Source: Sphingobacterium thalpophilum
Lineage (GTDB): Bacteria; Bacteroidota; Bacteroidia; Sphingobacteriales; Sphingobacteriaceae
Assembly (NCBI RefSeq): GCF_901482695.1
Contig: NZ_LR590484.1
Location: 3,038,001 to 3,102,000 of the forward strand
Direction of reading: 5' to 3'
DNA: 64,000 nt
The notes below the pieces were generated by a model. That model did not search any database. It was not told the DNA's origin and was given only the letters and a program-made list of their open reading frames with translations. A program made the translations under genes and the position numbers. This document shows, piece by piece, positions 25,800-34,622 of this stretch (position 1 is the stretch's first letter; each line of letters opens with the position of its first letter).

Positions 25800-26407
25800 G
25801 ATTCATACTTTTTGTAAACGATAAAACCATAGATGATGTGTAGCACACCGAATCCCAATCCCCACAGCAGCAACCCGTAATCAGGAAAGCATAAAGCGAC
25901 CAAGCCCAAAGTGATCTCCAATATGCCCAGCCATTTAACTTCCGCAAACGTATATATGCTTCCGGCAGACAGAGCCAGTCCATAGAAAATGAGGAGCATG
26001 GCTGCAATCAGATGATAATAGTCCCCGGCAAGGAGTACCAAAGATACGATACCTCCCGTTAATAGTGGGATTGAAACTGCAAATAAAAGGGATTTGCTGG
26101 TAATATTCCAAATGGACTGTCTGTTTTTCCTCGCTTTTTTACGAGCCATAAGCCAGCCGGTGACTAAGGACAGCAATAAGATAAGTATCGCCGTGCCTAG
26201 CAGCAGATCTACCATGCTGATATTGCCTCGCACCATGCTCATGATATGGTATGGATTGTATAGACTATATCCGGCAAAGGCGGTTCCGATTAAAGCATAA
26301 CAGCCAATGAGCACGCCGGACAATCCACTTATCGAAACAAATTTGGACGACTTCTCCATTAGTGATCTGATCTGGCCAAGCTCTTTAAATAAATCTTTCT
26401 GTTCCAT
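25796..26407 (-). CDS. Polytopic membrane protein coupled to regulator
   Basis: Inner-membrane protein of 203 residues with about five or six hydrophobic helices. The frame is open to 26461, but the ATG at 26407 (MEQKDLFKELGQIRSLMEKS) is preferred because the near-cognate promoter and palindrome at 26414-26432 lie within the longer version. The mRNA leader would then be only about ten bases. The N-terminal pattern ...IRSLMEKSSKFVSISGLSGV is one I associate with membrane proteins next to HTH_34 regulators in Bacteroidota. Function unknown; it may sense the envelope or modulate the regulator. Confidence 0.75.
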   Translation of the reverse strand: MEQKDLFKELGQIRSLMEKSSKFVSISGLSGVLIGCYALIGTAFAGYSLYNPYHIMSMVRGNISMVDLLLGTAILILLLSLVTGWLMARKKARKNRQSIWNITSKSLLFAVSIPLLTGGIVSLVLLAGDYYHLIAAMLLIFYGLALSAGSIYTFAEVKWLGILEITLGLVALCFPDYGLLLWGLGFGVLHIIYGFIVYKKYES

Positions 26408-26413
26408 AAAAGT

Positions 26414-26430
26414 ACTTTGATATTCAAAGT
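26414..26430. promoter_or_regulatory. Palindromic operator candidate upstream of membrane protein/regulator operon
   Basis: ACTTTGA, TAT, TCAAAGT: a perfect 7-bp palindrome with a 3-bp spacer. On the minus strand TTACTTTG (26432-26425) lies 20 bp after a TTG (26452-26454 region, CTCTTGC), resembling a promoter that the palindrome overlaps, as expected for repression. Near-identical copy at 25464-25480. Confidence 0.6.
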
Positions 26431-26502
26431 AAGTGAATAATAATGTATTATGCAAGAGCAAAATAAAATATTGAAAAAAAACAAAAAAAGAGTAAAAAAT
26501 AC

Positions 26503-26533
26503 TTGCATGATATCGCTTTCATTTCTATCTTTG
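26503..26533 (+). promoter_or_regulatory. Promoter of tRNA-Leu
   Basis: TTG (26503-26505), 20 bp, TATCTTTG (26526-26533): an exact Bacteroidota -33/-7 promoter. The tRNA begins 22 bp downstream. Confidence 0.85.
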
Positions 26534-26555
26534 TGGCATCAAAAGAAATCCTAAT

Positions 26556-26637
26556 GCGGAAGTGGCGTAATTGGTAGCCGCACCAGACTTAGGATCTGGC
26601 GCCGCAAGGCGTGGGGGTTCGAGTCCCTTCTTCCGCA
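26556..26637 (+). tRNA. tRNA-Leu (anticodon UAG)
   Basis: 82-nt gene. Acceptor arms GCGGAAG/CTTCCGC pair perfectly with discriminator A at 26637. The anticodon stem CCAGA/TCTGG encloses the loop CTTAGGA, giving UAG, which reads CUN leucine codons. A long variable arm (GCCGCAAGGCG) marks it as class II, and the T arm contains GGTTCGAGTCC. No CCA is encoded. Confidence 0.97.
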
Positions 26638-26645
26638 CTTGATGT

Positions 26646-26679
26646 CCTCCCGAACTTAAAACCTCGGGAGGATTTTTTT
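26646..26679 (+). terminator. Terminator between tRNA-Leu and tig
   Basis: CCTCCCGA, ten-base loop, TCGGGAGG, then ATTTTTTT: 8-bp GC-rich stem with a seven-T tail. It lies only 26 bp before the tig ATG. Confidence 0.88.
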
Positions 26680-26705
26680 ATGAATGCGATATAGCTAAAA
26701 AGAGT

Positions 26706-28031
26706 ATGAATATTTCACACGAGAATGTAGATGCAATCAATGCGGTAATCAATGTCGCATTAGCACCTGAAGATTATAATCCTCAAGTCGACAAAGAGAT
26801 TAAGGCACAAGCTAAGAAAGCAAAGTTGCCGGGTTTCCGTCCGGGTCAGGTTCCTCCGGGACATATTAGACGTACGTATGGTAAGTCTATTTTATTTGAT
26901 GAGATCAATAAATTGGTGAATGAAAAAATCACGAATTATATCGCTGAGAATAAACTGGAAGTATTAGGTCAACCTCTTCCTTTGGAAGACGATGCTCAAT
27001 ATAACTGGGATTTTAAAGACAATTTCAACTTTAAATATGAGATTGGTCTGGCTCCTGCGTTTGAGTTGCCATTTACTGCTGAGACGGAATTCACTGCTTA
27101 CGAAATCAAAGCTGATGAAGAAACTTTGGCAGACCGTATCAAAAACTTACGTCGTAGCTACGGAAAAATGACGAATCCCGAAGTCTCGGAAGAGGGCGAC
27201 GTATTGTATGCTACATTAAAGCAAGATAAGGAAGATGGTTTAGAAAAAACGACTTCTATCCGTACTGATATTGTTGAAGATGCAAAAATCAAAAAATCTT
27301 TAGTAGGTCTTAAAAAAGATGATACGGTAAAGATTGATGTGAAAAAAGCTTTCAAAACTGAAGATCTGGCACGTATCTTAGGTATCAGTGAAGAAGAAGC
27401 TGCTGCTTTGGATGTCACGAAATTTGAATTGACTGTTAAAAACATCAACCGTTTAGAGGAAGCTGATCTTAATCAGGAGTTTTTCGATAAATTATTTGCA
27501 GAAGGTGAAGTGACAGAAGAGGCACAGTTCACTGAGAAAGTAAAAGAAGAGGTAGAAAACTTATTTAAACAGAATTCAGATCAGAAATTACGTAATGATA
27601 TGTATACTTTTGGTATGGAAAAAGTTGACGTAACTTTCCCTGAGGAATTCTTGAAAAAATGGTTGAAAGCAACAAACCCAAGTATTTCTGACGAAGAATT
27701 AAATGAAGGTTTTGCGGATTTTCTGAACAACCTGAAATGGACAATCATTGAAAACCGTGTTGTTACTGAAAATGGTCTTGAAGTTAAATATGATGAGGTG
27801 ATCAATTTAGCGAAAGAACGCATTTATGCGCAGATCAAGATGTACAATATTAACGAAGAACCTTCTGATGAACAACTGAATCAATTTGCCATCCAGTTGT
27901 TACAGGACAGAGAGCAAGGAAACCGTCTGTTTGAGGAAGCTAAAGCATTGAAAGTATTTGATCACTTAAAAGGCTTGGTAAAATTAAACAGTAGCGAAAT
28001 TGAGTATAAAGAGTTCGAAAAATTGGCATAA
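26706..28031 (+). CDS. tig: Trigger factor, ribosome-associated chaperone
   Basis: Cytoplasmic folding chaperone of 441 residues. The ribosome-binding N-terminal domain (about 1-115) contains the signature LPGFRPGQVPPGHIRRTYG (residues about 40-58), matching the GFRxGK-type ribosome contact. A reduced FKBP-like PPIase domain (about 150-240) and a helical substrate-cradling C-terminal domain (about 255-435) follow. The sequence is diverged from proteobacterial Tig, as usual in Bacteroidota. It begins 26 bp after a terminator hairpin that follows tRNA-Leu, and no separate promoter is evident in that space, so expression may come from read-through. A terminator closes it. Confidence 0.92.
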   Translation: MNISHENVDAINAVINVALAPEDYNPQVDKEIKAQAKKAKLPGFRPGQVPPGHIRRTYGKSILFDEINKLVNEKITNYIAENKLEVLGQPLPLEDDAQYNWDFKDNFNFKYEIGLAPAFELPFTAETEFTAYEIKADEETLADRIKNLRRSYGKMTNPEVSEEGDVLYATLKQDKEDGLEKTTSIRTDIVEDAKIKKSLVGLKKDDTVKIDVKKAFKTEDLARILGISEEEAAALDVTKFELTVKNINRLEEADLNQEFFDKLFAEGEVTEEAQFTEKVKEEVENLFKQNSDQKLRNDMYTFGMEKVDVTFPEEFLKKWLKATNPSISDEELNEGFADFLNNLKWTIIENRVVTENGLEVKYDEVINLAKERIYAQIKMYNINEEPSDEQLNQFAIQLLQDREQGNRLFEEAKALKVFDHLKGLVKLNSSEIEYKEFEKLA

Positions 28032-28053
28032 ATAGCAAGCCAATGATCAAAGA

Positions 28054-28086
28054 AAGGCCTTTCAATACAATTGAGAGGCCTTTTTT
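28054..28086 (+). terminator. Terminator of tig
   Basis: AAGGCCTTTCAA, 5-base loop, TTGAGAGGCCTT followed by TTTT; 12-bp stem with one G-T pair. The stretch 28087-28224 up to the next (converging) gene shows nothing else. Confidence 0.85.
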
Positions 28087-28224
28087 ATGTTATGAATATT
28101 GACCTTATCCACTTCTGCTTGCATAATTGAGCAGAGCAATACGGTGGGACCGGATAGTTGAGCACACCTCTCATTCCTATTATAGCCAAATGAAGGTGTT
28201 CACGCCCTTCAGTTCCCTGATGAA

Positions 28225-31200
28225 CTAGTGGGGTTTATTTTTATCTGTTGCTTTCTGGGCCGGAACGATGCTGTTCTTTTTTCCTATTGGAAATAGTCGT
28301 CTTAAAAATTCTGAAAATGTATTGAACTCCTGGCGGTACAGTAAGCCAAATGCGCTGATATATTCGCCATCATTTGGGCTGAGCAGAAAATTTCTGGTAT
28401 TAAGACGATTGGAAGCCCGGAGTACGAGCCTTCCATCTTTTCGAAGATAAAATAAGGCTTCTGCGTCCGTTGATACGCGGTCTGAGAAAACGTTTAAATC
28501 TGTCAGTGCCTGATTGCGGCGGTCTGAGATGCCCCCCGTAAGGACGAGGCGGTCATTGAACAGACGGAGCGATGCAGAGGCATCGTTGAGCGACTTGATA
28601 TTGATATCAAAGAAGTTGATGTTCAGTGATTGCGCAATGATGTTATTTATTTGATTAAATGCAATTTCAGTTCCCGCTGAAAGTAAGGTGTTGTTCACCT
28701 CTTTGCCAAAATCACTTTGTGTCCCCGGTGTGAAGCTGCGCCGCACAATTAAGCTCAGGGCCTGCTGATTGACGTTATTGGCATCGGAAAAATAGCCCTG
28801 AAGTTCATCTTTGACACCGGGATTCTGAGGGAAGTTAATATCAAAGGTAATATCAGGCTGGCTCAGTTGTCCCTTTAAAATCATATCGGCCTGTGCAAGC
28901 ACGCGTTCGGGGTTTTCTTCTCTTCCCGCCGCGTTATACAATGGGGCCAAGCTAGTTCTTTGTTGGTAAATTGCATTGATATTGATATTTGCTTCCGCCG
29001 GATTTCCGGCCCATCGTATTGTGCCGCCTTCTTTTAGGTCGAAAATTTTATTGATATAATCCTGAGCCGTAAAATTAAACTTACCACTATTGATAATGAA
29101 GTCGCCGAACATCTCAAAATCACCTAATGACGATATCCGCATATTAAGATTGCTATTGCCTTTTCCCGAAAGTTCACCCATGCTGGAAAATAGGTTGATC
29201 TCAGCATTGGGGGTGATTAACAGGTCCATATTCATTGTCAGGCCGTCGAAATCCCGTTTCTTCTGTTTGTTTTTCGTTTTGGTCGAGTCTTTATCGATGA
29301 AATAGATAAAATCACTATCGGAGATGGTGCTGGCATTATTAAACGGTATATTGATGACGGTATTTTCTTCGGACTTGGCGCGTATGTTGATGTTCATGGC
29401 GGAGGTCAGCCCTTTGAATTCAAAATTGCCCGAAGCATAGGCTGTGCCGTAGTAAATGCTGTTGTCCTTGATGGTAGTATTTAATACCATGAAATTTTTT
29501 GCTTCAGCTGTCACATCAATATCTGGATCGCTTAATTTATTGAGGTCCACAACCCCGTCGATAGTAGCTACATTGTCTTTCGGGTCGTAAATTTTGAGTC
29601 CTGTTAGGAAAATCCTGTTGTTTGATACGTTGATTTCATCCGATAGGCGATAAGGAGTTTTCAGGTAATTTATCACCATGGAAGCATTCTGCAGTTTCCC
29701 CGTGCCACTGAATTTAGGGTTTAATATATCACCTTCAATATCCAGATCCGCATTGATTTTACCTTTGATGTCCGATACGAGATTACGTAAAAAGGGTTGA
29801 AAGACAAAAACGTCGGTATTTAAGAGCGATGCCTGCAGGTTTAATTTATTATTTTCACTTAAATGATTATAAAAGCCCCTCAACTGCATTAATTTATCGC
29901 CCTCCTGGATCTTACTGTCCAGTTTTACCAATTGGTTTTCAGGGTCGTAGTTGGCGTCGAGGTACAGTGAGCCGATCGGAATATTGTTGTACAGAATGGG
30001 GGAGGTCTTGATATTGGCCACAATAAACGGGGATTTAAAAACAGAGTTAATCTCAATGCTTCCGTTGAGGTTGCCCGAAAGGTTGATGCCGTGTGGTTTT
30101 GTAATACCATTTAAAGAGGTAAGGTTAAAGTCCTCAAATTTCAGATTGATCCGATCAGAAATATCATTGGACAGTATACCGTTTATATGCACCTTCTGTT
30201 CGGCATGGCTTAGGGTTAGTTTCTCGAAATACCATTTACCTTTGGAAATTTTGAGCTGGGCATCATTATTGACAAGCCATTGTTCTCTGTTGATCAGGAT
30301 ATTGGATGGATAGAAGTTGATAAAGGCAGGTTTTGCATGGGCAAAGCGGATAACACCGTTTAAATCAAGGCTATTGCTGGCTTCCAGTTCTGACATCTTT
30401 ATATTGAACTGCAGGCTGTCATTGACCAAGGTATTGGAAATGTTAACATTCTTAATATAGGTGCTGTCCGTGAAGTTGATCTGGTCAATGGAGGTTTGTA
30501 GCTCCATATTTTTGAGACTGGCATTCTGGTCAATAATCAAATGTCTCAGCCGGATGCCATTATATTTAAACTCGGGGGCATAGAAATTGAAACTCGCAGT
30601 TTGTTTTTCGCTTGCAAATTTGGCATTTAATGTCGCTCCACTATCTAGCGAGACGTCTTTCCGAAAAAAGGTGGCGATAGGGCGGAAGGAGGTGATATTG
30701 ATATTCAGGTCAAAGTCCTGGCGGTTGAAGCTGCTGTTTTCGAAACCTATGGCAGGTGCATAACGCATGGCAAGTGACTTAAAATAGGGAACAATTGTAT
30801 TTAAGTCTATTCTTCCCTTGAGATCGATATGTCCGATAGCCGACTGAAGCGTGAGTGAGCGGGCCTCCTGATCCCCTTCTGCCAAAAACTGGATATTTTT
30901 AATCGTGAACCTGCCTTTGGAAGAAGTGAAACTTACACTATCCGATTTAAACTCGCCCGTGATATTGTTGATGTTGTCACCGATCAGGCTGGTATGGAGT
31001 TTTGTATCCATAATAGTGATGGAGTCGCCCTGAAAAAGCTGAAGCTTTTTTAAATTAGCCTGCTCAATTGCTGCGTCCAGGTGATAACTGGGCTGGGCAG
31101 ACCAATCGATATCGGTCGTAAACTCCACCCTAAGATTGGGGTCGTGTACCGATCCGGATCCAAGAAATAACTGATTGGCTATATGGCCTTCGATCCGGAA

Positions 31201-32607
31201 GCGTTGATAGGTATAATGTTTAAAATTAAAATTGGTAAGGTCACCTTTTACATCAAGTTTTAAGTGTTTAGGGGCTGTGCCAGTGCCATTGAGCTGCAGG
31301 TCAAAGCCCGAGCTTCCCAGATCTTTCCGTTTGGTAACAGCTCCGAGATCGAAGTGTTTCGACCGGAAATGGCCTGCGTATATGATCTCTTTACGCATGT
31401 CAAAGGAACCGTCGATATCAACGCTGCCAATATCGCTTTTTAAGGTTCCTTCAGTTTTGAAATTATTGTACTGACCATGTAAACTGCCTTTATAGGCAAA
31501 CGTGTTAAAGGTAGCGACGATCTGTGGGAGTTTGAAGTTTTTTAGATTTCCTAAATTGCTAACAACAGACTGGAGATCCTGATAGTCAGTGGAAATAAAT
31601 GCATCAGGAATTATAAAATTTGTTTTATCCATATAGGGTAGTCCCACGATCCTCAGATCGCCTGTTAATTTGGTGTTCTTCCCAATGGTAAGATCAATTT
31701 CCGAGGCATCAATGGCTGCTACCGTACCTTTTAAGTTGCCTTTTTTAATCGTTGCATCGAATTTTACCTGGTGCATCGGTGAGGAAAAGTAGGCAATATC
31801 TTCGGAATGAATACGCGAATCCCGTGCACGTATTTTCACATCGACTTTATGGATGAAATCCGAAAAATCGTCGAAGCGATTATAGTCTAATCTCAGGTAA
31901 TTCTTGAGAGTGGAGCGGTTGGTGGCAAGCATAAGGTCATGCATTTCGATACTCCTGTTACTTACCGAAGCCCGAGCGAGCAGCCCCTTGATGATCAGTC
32001 CTTTCTTCTCACGAAGGTTAAAGGTCTTGATTGTTGCCGAGACGCGGTTGGAATCTATTTTAATGTTTTCAAAATGAGCATTGAATTTGGAAATACCCAG
32101 ATCGCCAAAATCAACAACCTTGTCATAATGTTTCTGATTATGGTTGACATACCGAAGGGAATTGTTTTTGATAAGCAGCTCCTTGAGTTCGAAGTCAATC
32201 TTATTGGAACTCTTCTTCTTTTCTTTCTTGGGTGGATTAAAATAACGGATCAGGAAGGAGATGTTACTGCTATCCTTAAACTGCTCAAATTGGCTTTCAG
32301 TGTTTTCAATCGTCAATTTATTGATGACGATTTTGTTGAGCTCAAATAGCTGTGATAAATTAACCGCCGCCTCTATCTTTCCAGATTTTATAATTTCTTT
32401 ACCTTGCGGTGTATAGATTTCAAAACCTTCAATTACAATTGATTTAAAAGGCTTGAAATAGATGCTCTTGAGATTGATTTTTGTATCCAGCTCATTGGAC
32501 AAATATTTTATGGCACGTTGTGCGGCAAAATTCTGGACAGGCTTCAACTGTAAGGATAAAGTCAATGCGAGCAGTATAACGAATACACTGCCTAGCACTA
32601 TTGACAT
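28225..32607 (-). CDS. tamB: TamB/AsmA-like translocation and assembly protein
   Basis: Very large envelope protein of 1460 residues. An N-terminal membrane anchor (about 3-22) is followed by an AsmA-like start (about 25-120) and a long run of beta-strand repeats forming the predicted hydrophobic groove, ending in the C-terminal DUF490/TamB domain (about 1000-1430, with NINAIYQQRTSLAPLYNAAG and QPDITFDINFPQNP). TamB-like proteins bridge inner and outer membranes and help lipid transport and outer-membrane protein assembly. TamA is not adjacent. The ATG at 32607 is the only in-frame ATG near the anchor; a few Lys/Ile codons upstream are open but lack a start. It is divergent from tsaD. Confidence 0.88.
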   Translation of the reverse strand: MSIVLGSVFVILLALTLSLQLKPVQNFAAQRAIKYLSNELDTKINLKSIYFKPFKSIVIEGFEIYTPQGKEIIKSGKIEAAVNLSQLFELNKIVINKLTIENTESQFEQFKDSSNISFLIRYFNPPKKEKKKSSNKIDFELKELLIKNNSLRYVNHNQKHYDKVVDFGDLGISKFNAHFENIKIDSNRVSATIKTFNLREKKGLIIKGLLARASVSNRSIEMHDLMLATNRSTLKNYLRLDYNRFDDFSDFIHKVDVKIRARDSRIHSEDIAYFSSPMHQVKFDATIKKGNLKGTVAAIDASEIDLTIGKNTKLTGDLRIVGLPYMDKTNFIIPDAFISTDYQDLQSVVSNLGNLKNFKLPQIVATFNTFAYKGSLHGQYNNFKTEGTLKSDIGSVDIDGSFDMRKEIIYAGHFRSKHFDLGAVTKRKDLGSSGFDLQLNGTGTAPKHLKLDVKGDLTNFNFKHYTYQRFRIEGHIANQLFLGSGSVHDPNLRVEFTTDIDWSAQPSYHLDAAIEQANLKKLQLFQGDSITIMDTKLHTSLIGDNINNITGEFKSDSVSFTSSKGRFTIKNIQFLAEGDQEARSLTLQSAIGHIDLKGRIDLNTIVPYFKSLAMRYAPAIGFENSSFNRQDFDLNINITSFRPIATFFRKDVSLDSGATLNAKFASEKQTASFNFYAPEFKYNGIRLRHLIIDQNASLKNMELQTSIDQINFTDSTYIKNVNISNTLVNDSLQFNIKMSELEASNSLDLNGVIRFAHAKPAFINFYPSNILINREQWLVNNDAQLKISKGKWYFEKLTLSHAEQKVHINGILSNDISDRINLKFEDFNLTSLNGITKPHGINLSGNLNGSIEINSVFKSPFIVANIKTSPILYNNIPIGSLYLDANYDPENQLVKLDSKIQEGDKLMQLRGFYNHLSENNKLNLQASLLNTDVFVFQPFLRNLVSDIKGKINADLDIEGDILNPKFSGTGKLQNASMVINYLKTPYRLSDEINVSNNRIFLTGLKIYDPKDNVATIDGVVDLNKLSDPDIDVTAEAKNFMVLNTTIKDNSIYYGTAYASGNFEFKGLTSAMNINIRAKSEENTVINIPFNNASTISDSDFIYFIDKDSTKTKNKQKKRDFDGLTMNMDLLITPNAEINLFSSMGELSGKGNSNLNMRISSLGDFEMFGDFIINSGKFNFTAQDYINKIFDLKEGGTIRWAGNPAEANININAIYQQRTSLAPLYNAAGREENPERVLAQADMILKGQLSQPDITFDINFPQNPGVKDELQGYFSDANNVNQQALSLIVRRSFTPGTQSDFGKEVNNTLLSAGTEIAFNQINNIIAQSLNINFFDINIKSLNDASASLRLFNDRLVLTGGISDRRNQALTDLNVFSDRVSTDAEALFYLRKDGRLVLRASNRLNTRNFLLSPNDGEYISAFGLLYRQEFNTFSEFLRRLFPIGKKNSIVPAQKATDKNKPH

Positions 32608-32627
32608 TATTTTAATTATTTTTTTGA

Positions 32628-32635
32628 TACTTTTG
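32628..32635 (+). promoter_or_regulatory. Candidate -7 element of tsaD
   Basis: TACTTTTG matches TAnnTTTG 27 bp before the tsaD ATG. The nearest TTG upstream (32601) is 24 bp away, longer than the usual spacing. Confidence 0.4.
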
Positions 32636-32661
32636 TAATCTAAATTTTTTACCCTTTAGCT

Positions 32662-33663
32662 ATGGCGATTATTTTAGGAATTGAATCTTCTTGTGATGAA
32701 ACATCCGCTTCTATCTGTATAAACGGTGAAATTCGTTCAAATGTTATTGCCACCCAAGCTATCCACGCAAAATATGGTGGTGTTGTGCCTGAATTGGCTT
32801 CGCGTGCTCATCAACAGAATATTATCCCTACTGTGGAAGAAGCCATTCGTCAGGCAAAAATAAACAAAAATCAGATAGATGCAGTGAGTTTTACGCGGGG
32901 TCCGGGATTATTAGGTGCACTTTTAGTCGGAACCTCTTTTGCAAAATCATTTGCTCTCGCCCGAAACATCCCTTTGATTGATATCAACCATATGCAAGCA
33001 CATATTTTGGCACATTTTATTGATGATCCCAAACCCAGTTTTCCTTTTTTATGTCTTACTGTTTCGGGGGGACATACGCAAATCGTACTTGTAAAGGATT
33101 ACTTTGAGATGGAACTATTAGGGGAAACGCTGGACGATGCTGCTGGGGAAGCTTTTGATAAGACCGCGAAAATACTAGATCTTCCCTATCCAGGAGGGCC
33201 TCTTATTGATAAATTAGCCCATGAGGGTAATGCAGGAGCGTTTAAGTTACCTGAGCCTCAAATCCCTGGGCTCGATTTCAGTTTTTCAGGATTAAAGACC
33301 GCAATACTTTATCTTGTACAGGACCAGATAAGGTTAAATCCTGACTTCCTGAAGGAAAATATTGCTGATTTATGTGCAAGCGTCCAATCGCGTATTGTAT
33401 CTATTCTGCTGAACAAATTGAAAAAGGCAGCGAAGCAGACTGGCGTAAAAGATATTGCCATTGCCGGTGGAGTGTCCGCGAATTCAGGACTAAGAAAAGA
33501 GTTGATGGAAATGGGAAATAAGTATCGTTGGAACGTTTTTATCCCCAAATTTGAGTACTGTACAGATAATGCAGCCATGATTGCTATTGCAGGTTATTAT
33601 AAATATCTAGCCGGAGATTTCGTCGGACAGGATGTTGCTCCATTGGCACGCATGCATTTATAG
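32662..33663 (+). CDS. tsaD: tRNA N6-threonylcarbamoyladenosine transferase subunit TsaD
   Basis: Cytoplasmic enzyme of 333 residues that, with TsaB and TsaE, places threonylcarbamoyl on A37 of ANN-decoding tRNAs. The kinase-like ASKHA fold begins MAIILGIESSCDETS; the iron/metal-binding HxxxH is at H110 and H114 (INHMQAHILAH). The motif SVSGGHTQ and the C-terminal DNAAMIAIAG region are also typical. Length is normal. The partner TsaB is encoded at 59406-60110 in this same window. It is divergent from tamB and ends at a perfect inverted repeat shared with a converging lipoprotein gene. Confidence 0.96.
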   Translation: MAIILGIESSCDETSASICINGEIRSNVIATQAIHAKYGGVVPELASRAHQQNIIPTVEEAIRQAKINKNQIDAVSFTRGPGLLGALLVGTSFAKSFALARNIPLIDINHMQAHILAHFIDDPKPSFPFLCLTVSGGHTQIVLVKDYFEMELLGETLDDAAGEAFDKTAKILDLPYPGGPLIDKLAHEGNAGAFKLPEPQIPGLDFSFSGLKTAILYLVQDQIRLNPDFLKENIADLCASVQSRIVSILLNKLKKAAKQTGVKDIAIAGGVSANSGLRKELMEMGNKYRWNVFIPKFEYCTDNAAMIAIAGYYKYLAGDFVGQDVAPLARMHL

Positions 33664-33687
33664 CCGGTGCCTTCGAAGATAGGATCT

Positions 33688-33721
33688 CGTTATTTTCCCG
33701 GCACCTACCGGGAAAATAACG
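33688..33721. terminator. Inverted repeat terminator between tsaD and lipoprotein gene
   Basis: CGTTATTTTCCCGG, 6-base loop CACCTA, CCGGGAAAATAACG: perfect 14-bp stem between converging genes. The U-rich part is inside the stem and no long T run follows, so termination efficiency is uncertain. Confidence 0.65.
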
Positions 33722-33728
33722 ATTGGGG

Positions 33729-34565
33729 CTACAGGGGTGAGCTATAACCGTACGCCTGGGCACCTGAAATGAACCTGTCTTTATGCGGTTGATAGAAATT
33801 TAATTCATAACCTTCGGCCCCCCAAAAGATGCTGATGAAACTGATCCCTTCTGCAGAACGCAGCACGGTTAAAACCTGGAATGCATCGTTGTCAAACTCT
33901 CCACCATCATCTACCCGCCAGGTGCTGATATCATCGTAAGTGGCCGGAAAATCCAGGCTGACCACCTGCTCATCTTTTATGTATGAAAATACAGCAAGAG
34001 CGGAGTCCTGCTGATGTTCAAATACGGTGAGGTGAAACTGGGATTTGTCATTCAGCATGGCGACTGCGGTACTTTTATTGATTTTTCTTTTATATTTTTT
34101 TTCTAACTTTTCCCTGATATCGGCACTGGTCGCCGATTGGGTCCTGCTAAAAGGCTCAGGCTTATAATGTTCTAAGAAGGCCTTGTCGACCAACATACCA
34201 AAATCGCCAGATGTGATCACGTTTTTTATTTTGAACAGAGAGCCTTCACTGTTGGCGAAATTCTGCGCCGTTTGTCTACCGTTGCTATCTTTATTGTCCG
34301 GTCTGGTCTGTATAAATTCCAAGGGACTGACCTGATGTTCAACGATGACATAGTTGTATTTTTCCGGACTTTCCATCATCTGATCCATTGGAAGAGCTAT
34401 TAACGAATCTTTTTGTTCATTTAAAAAACCGAAATAAGGCGAAATCAGTTTTTCGTTGTTTTCCGCCTTGGTCACCGCAGTCCGGGATTGGTTTTGAGCA
34501 TTGTCACAAGCATATACGGTAAATAGTAGAATAGCTAATAAAAGTGATTTCATAAGTGTGTTCAA
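33729..34565 (-). CDS. Lipoprotein of unknown function
   Basis: Protein of 278 residues with a lipoprotein signal: hydrophobic core MKSLLLAILLFTVYAC with a lipobox ending at C20. The mature part has no motif I recognise; a central segment (about 135-165) is Lys/Arg-rich (IREKLEKKYKRKINKSTA) and the C-terminal third is aromatic and acidic. It is probably anchored to the outer membrane facing the periplasm. It is divergent from the TonB-like gene with a 57-bp gap, so the two may share control, but no functional link is evident. Confidence 0.7.
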   Translation of the reverse strand: MNTLMKSLLLAILLFTVYACDNAQNQSRTAVTKAENNEKLISPYFGFLNEQKDSLIALPMDQMMESPEKYNYVIVEHQVSPLEFIQTRPDNKDSNGRQTAQNFANSEGSLFKIKNVITSGDFGMLVDKAFLEHYKPEPFSRTQSATSADIREKLEKKYKRKINKSTAVAMLNDKSQFHLTVFEHQQDSALAVFSYIKDEQVVSLDFPATYDDISTWRVDDGGEFDNDAFQVLTVLRSAEGISFISIFWGAEGYELNFYQPHKDRFISGAQAYGYSSPL

Positions 34566-34622
34566 AAATTTTATGTAATATAAGGCTTTCGTGCATCATA
34601 ATGAAAACATTTAAACTTTAAT

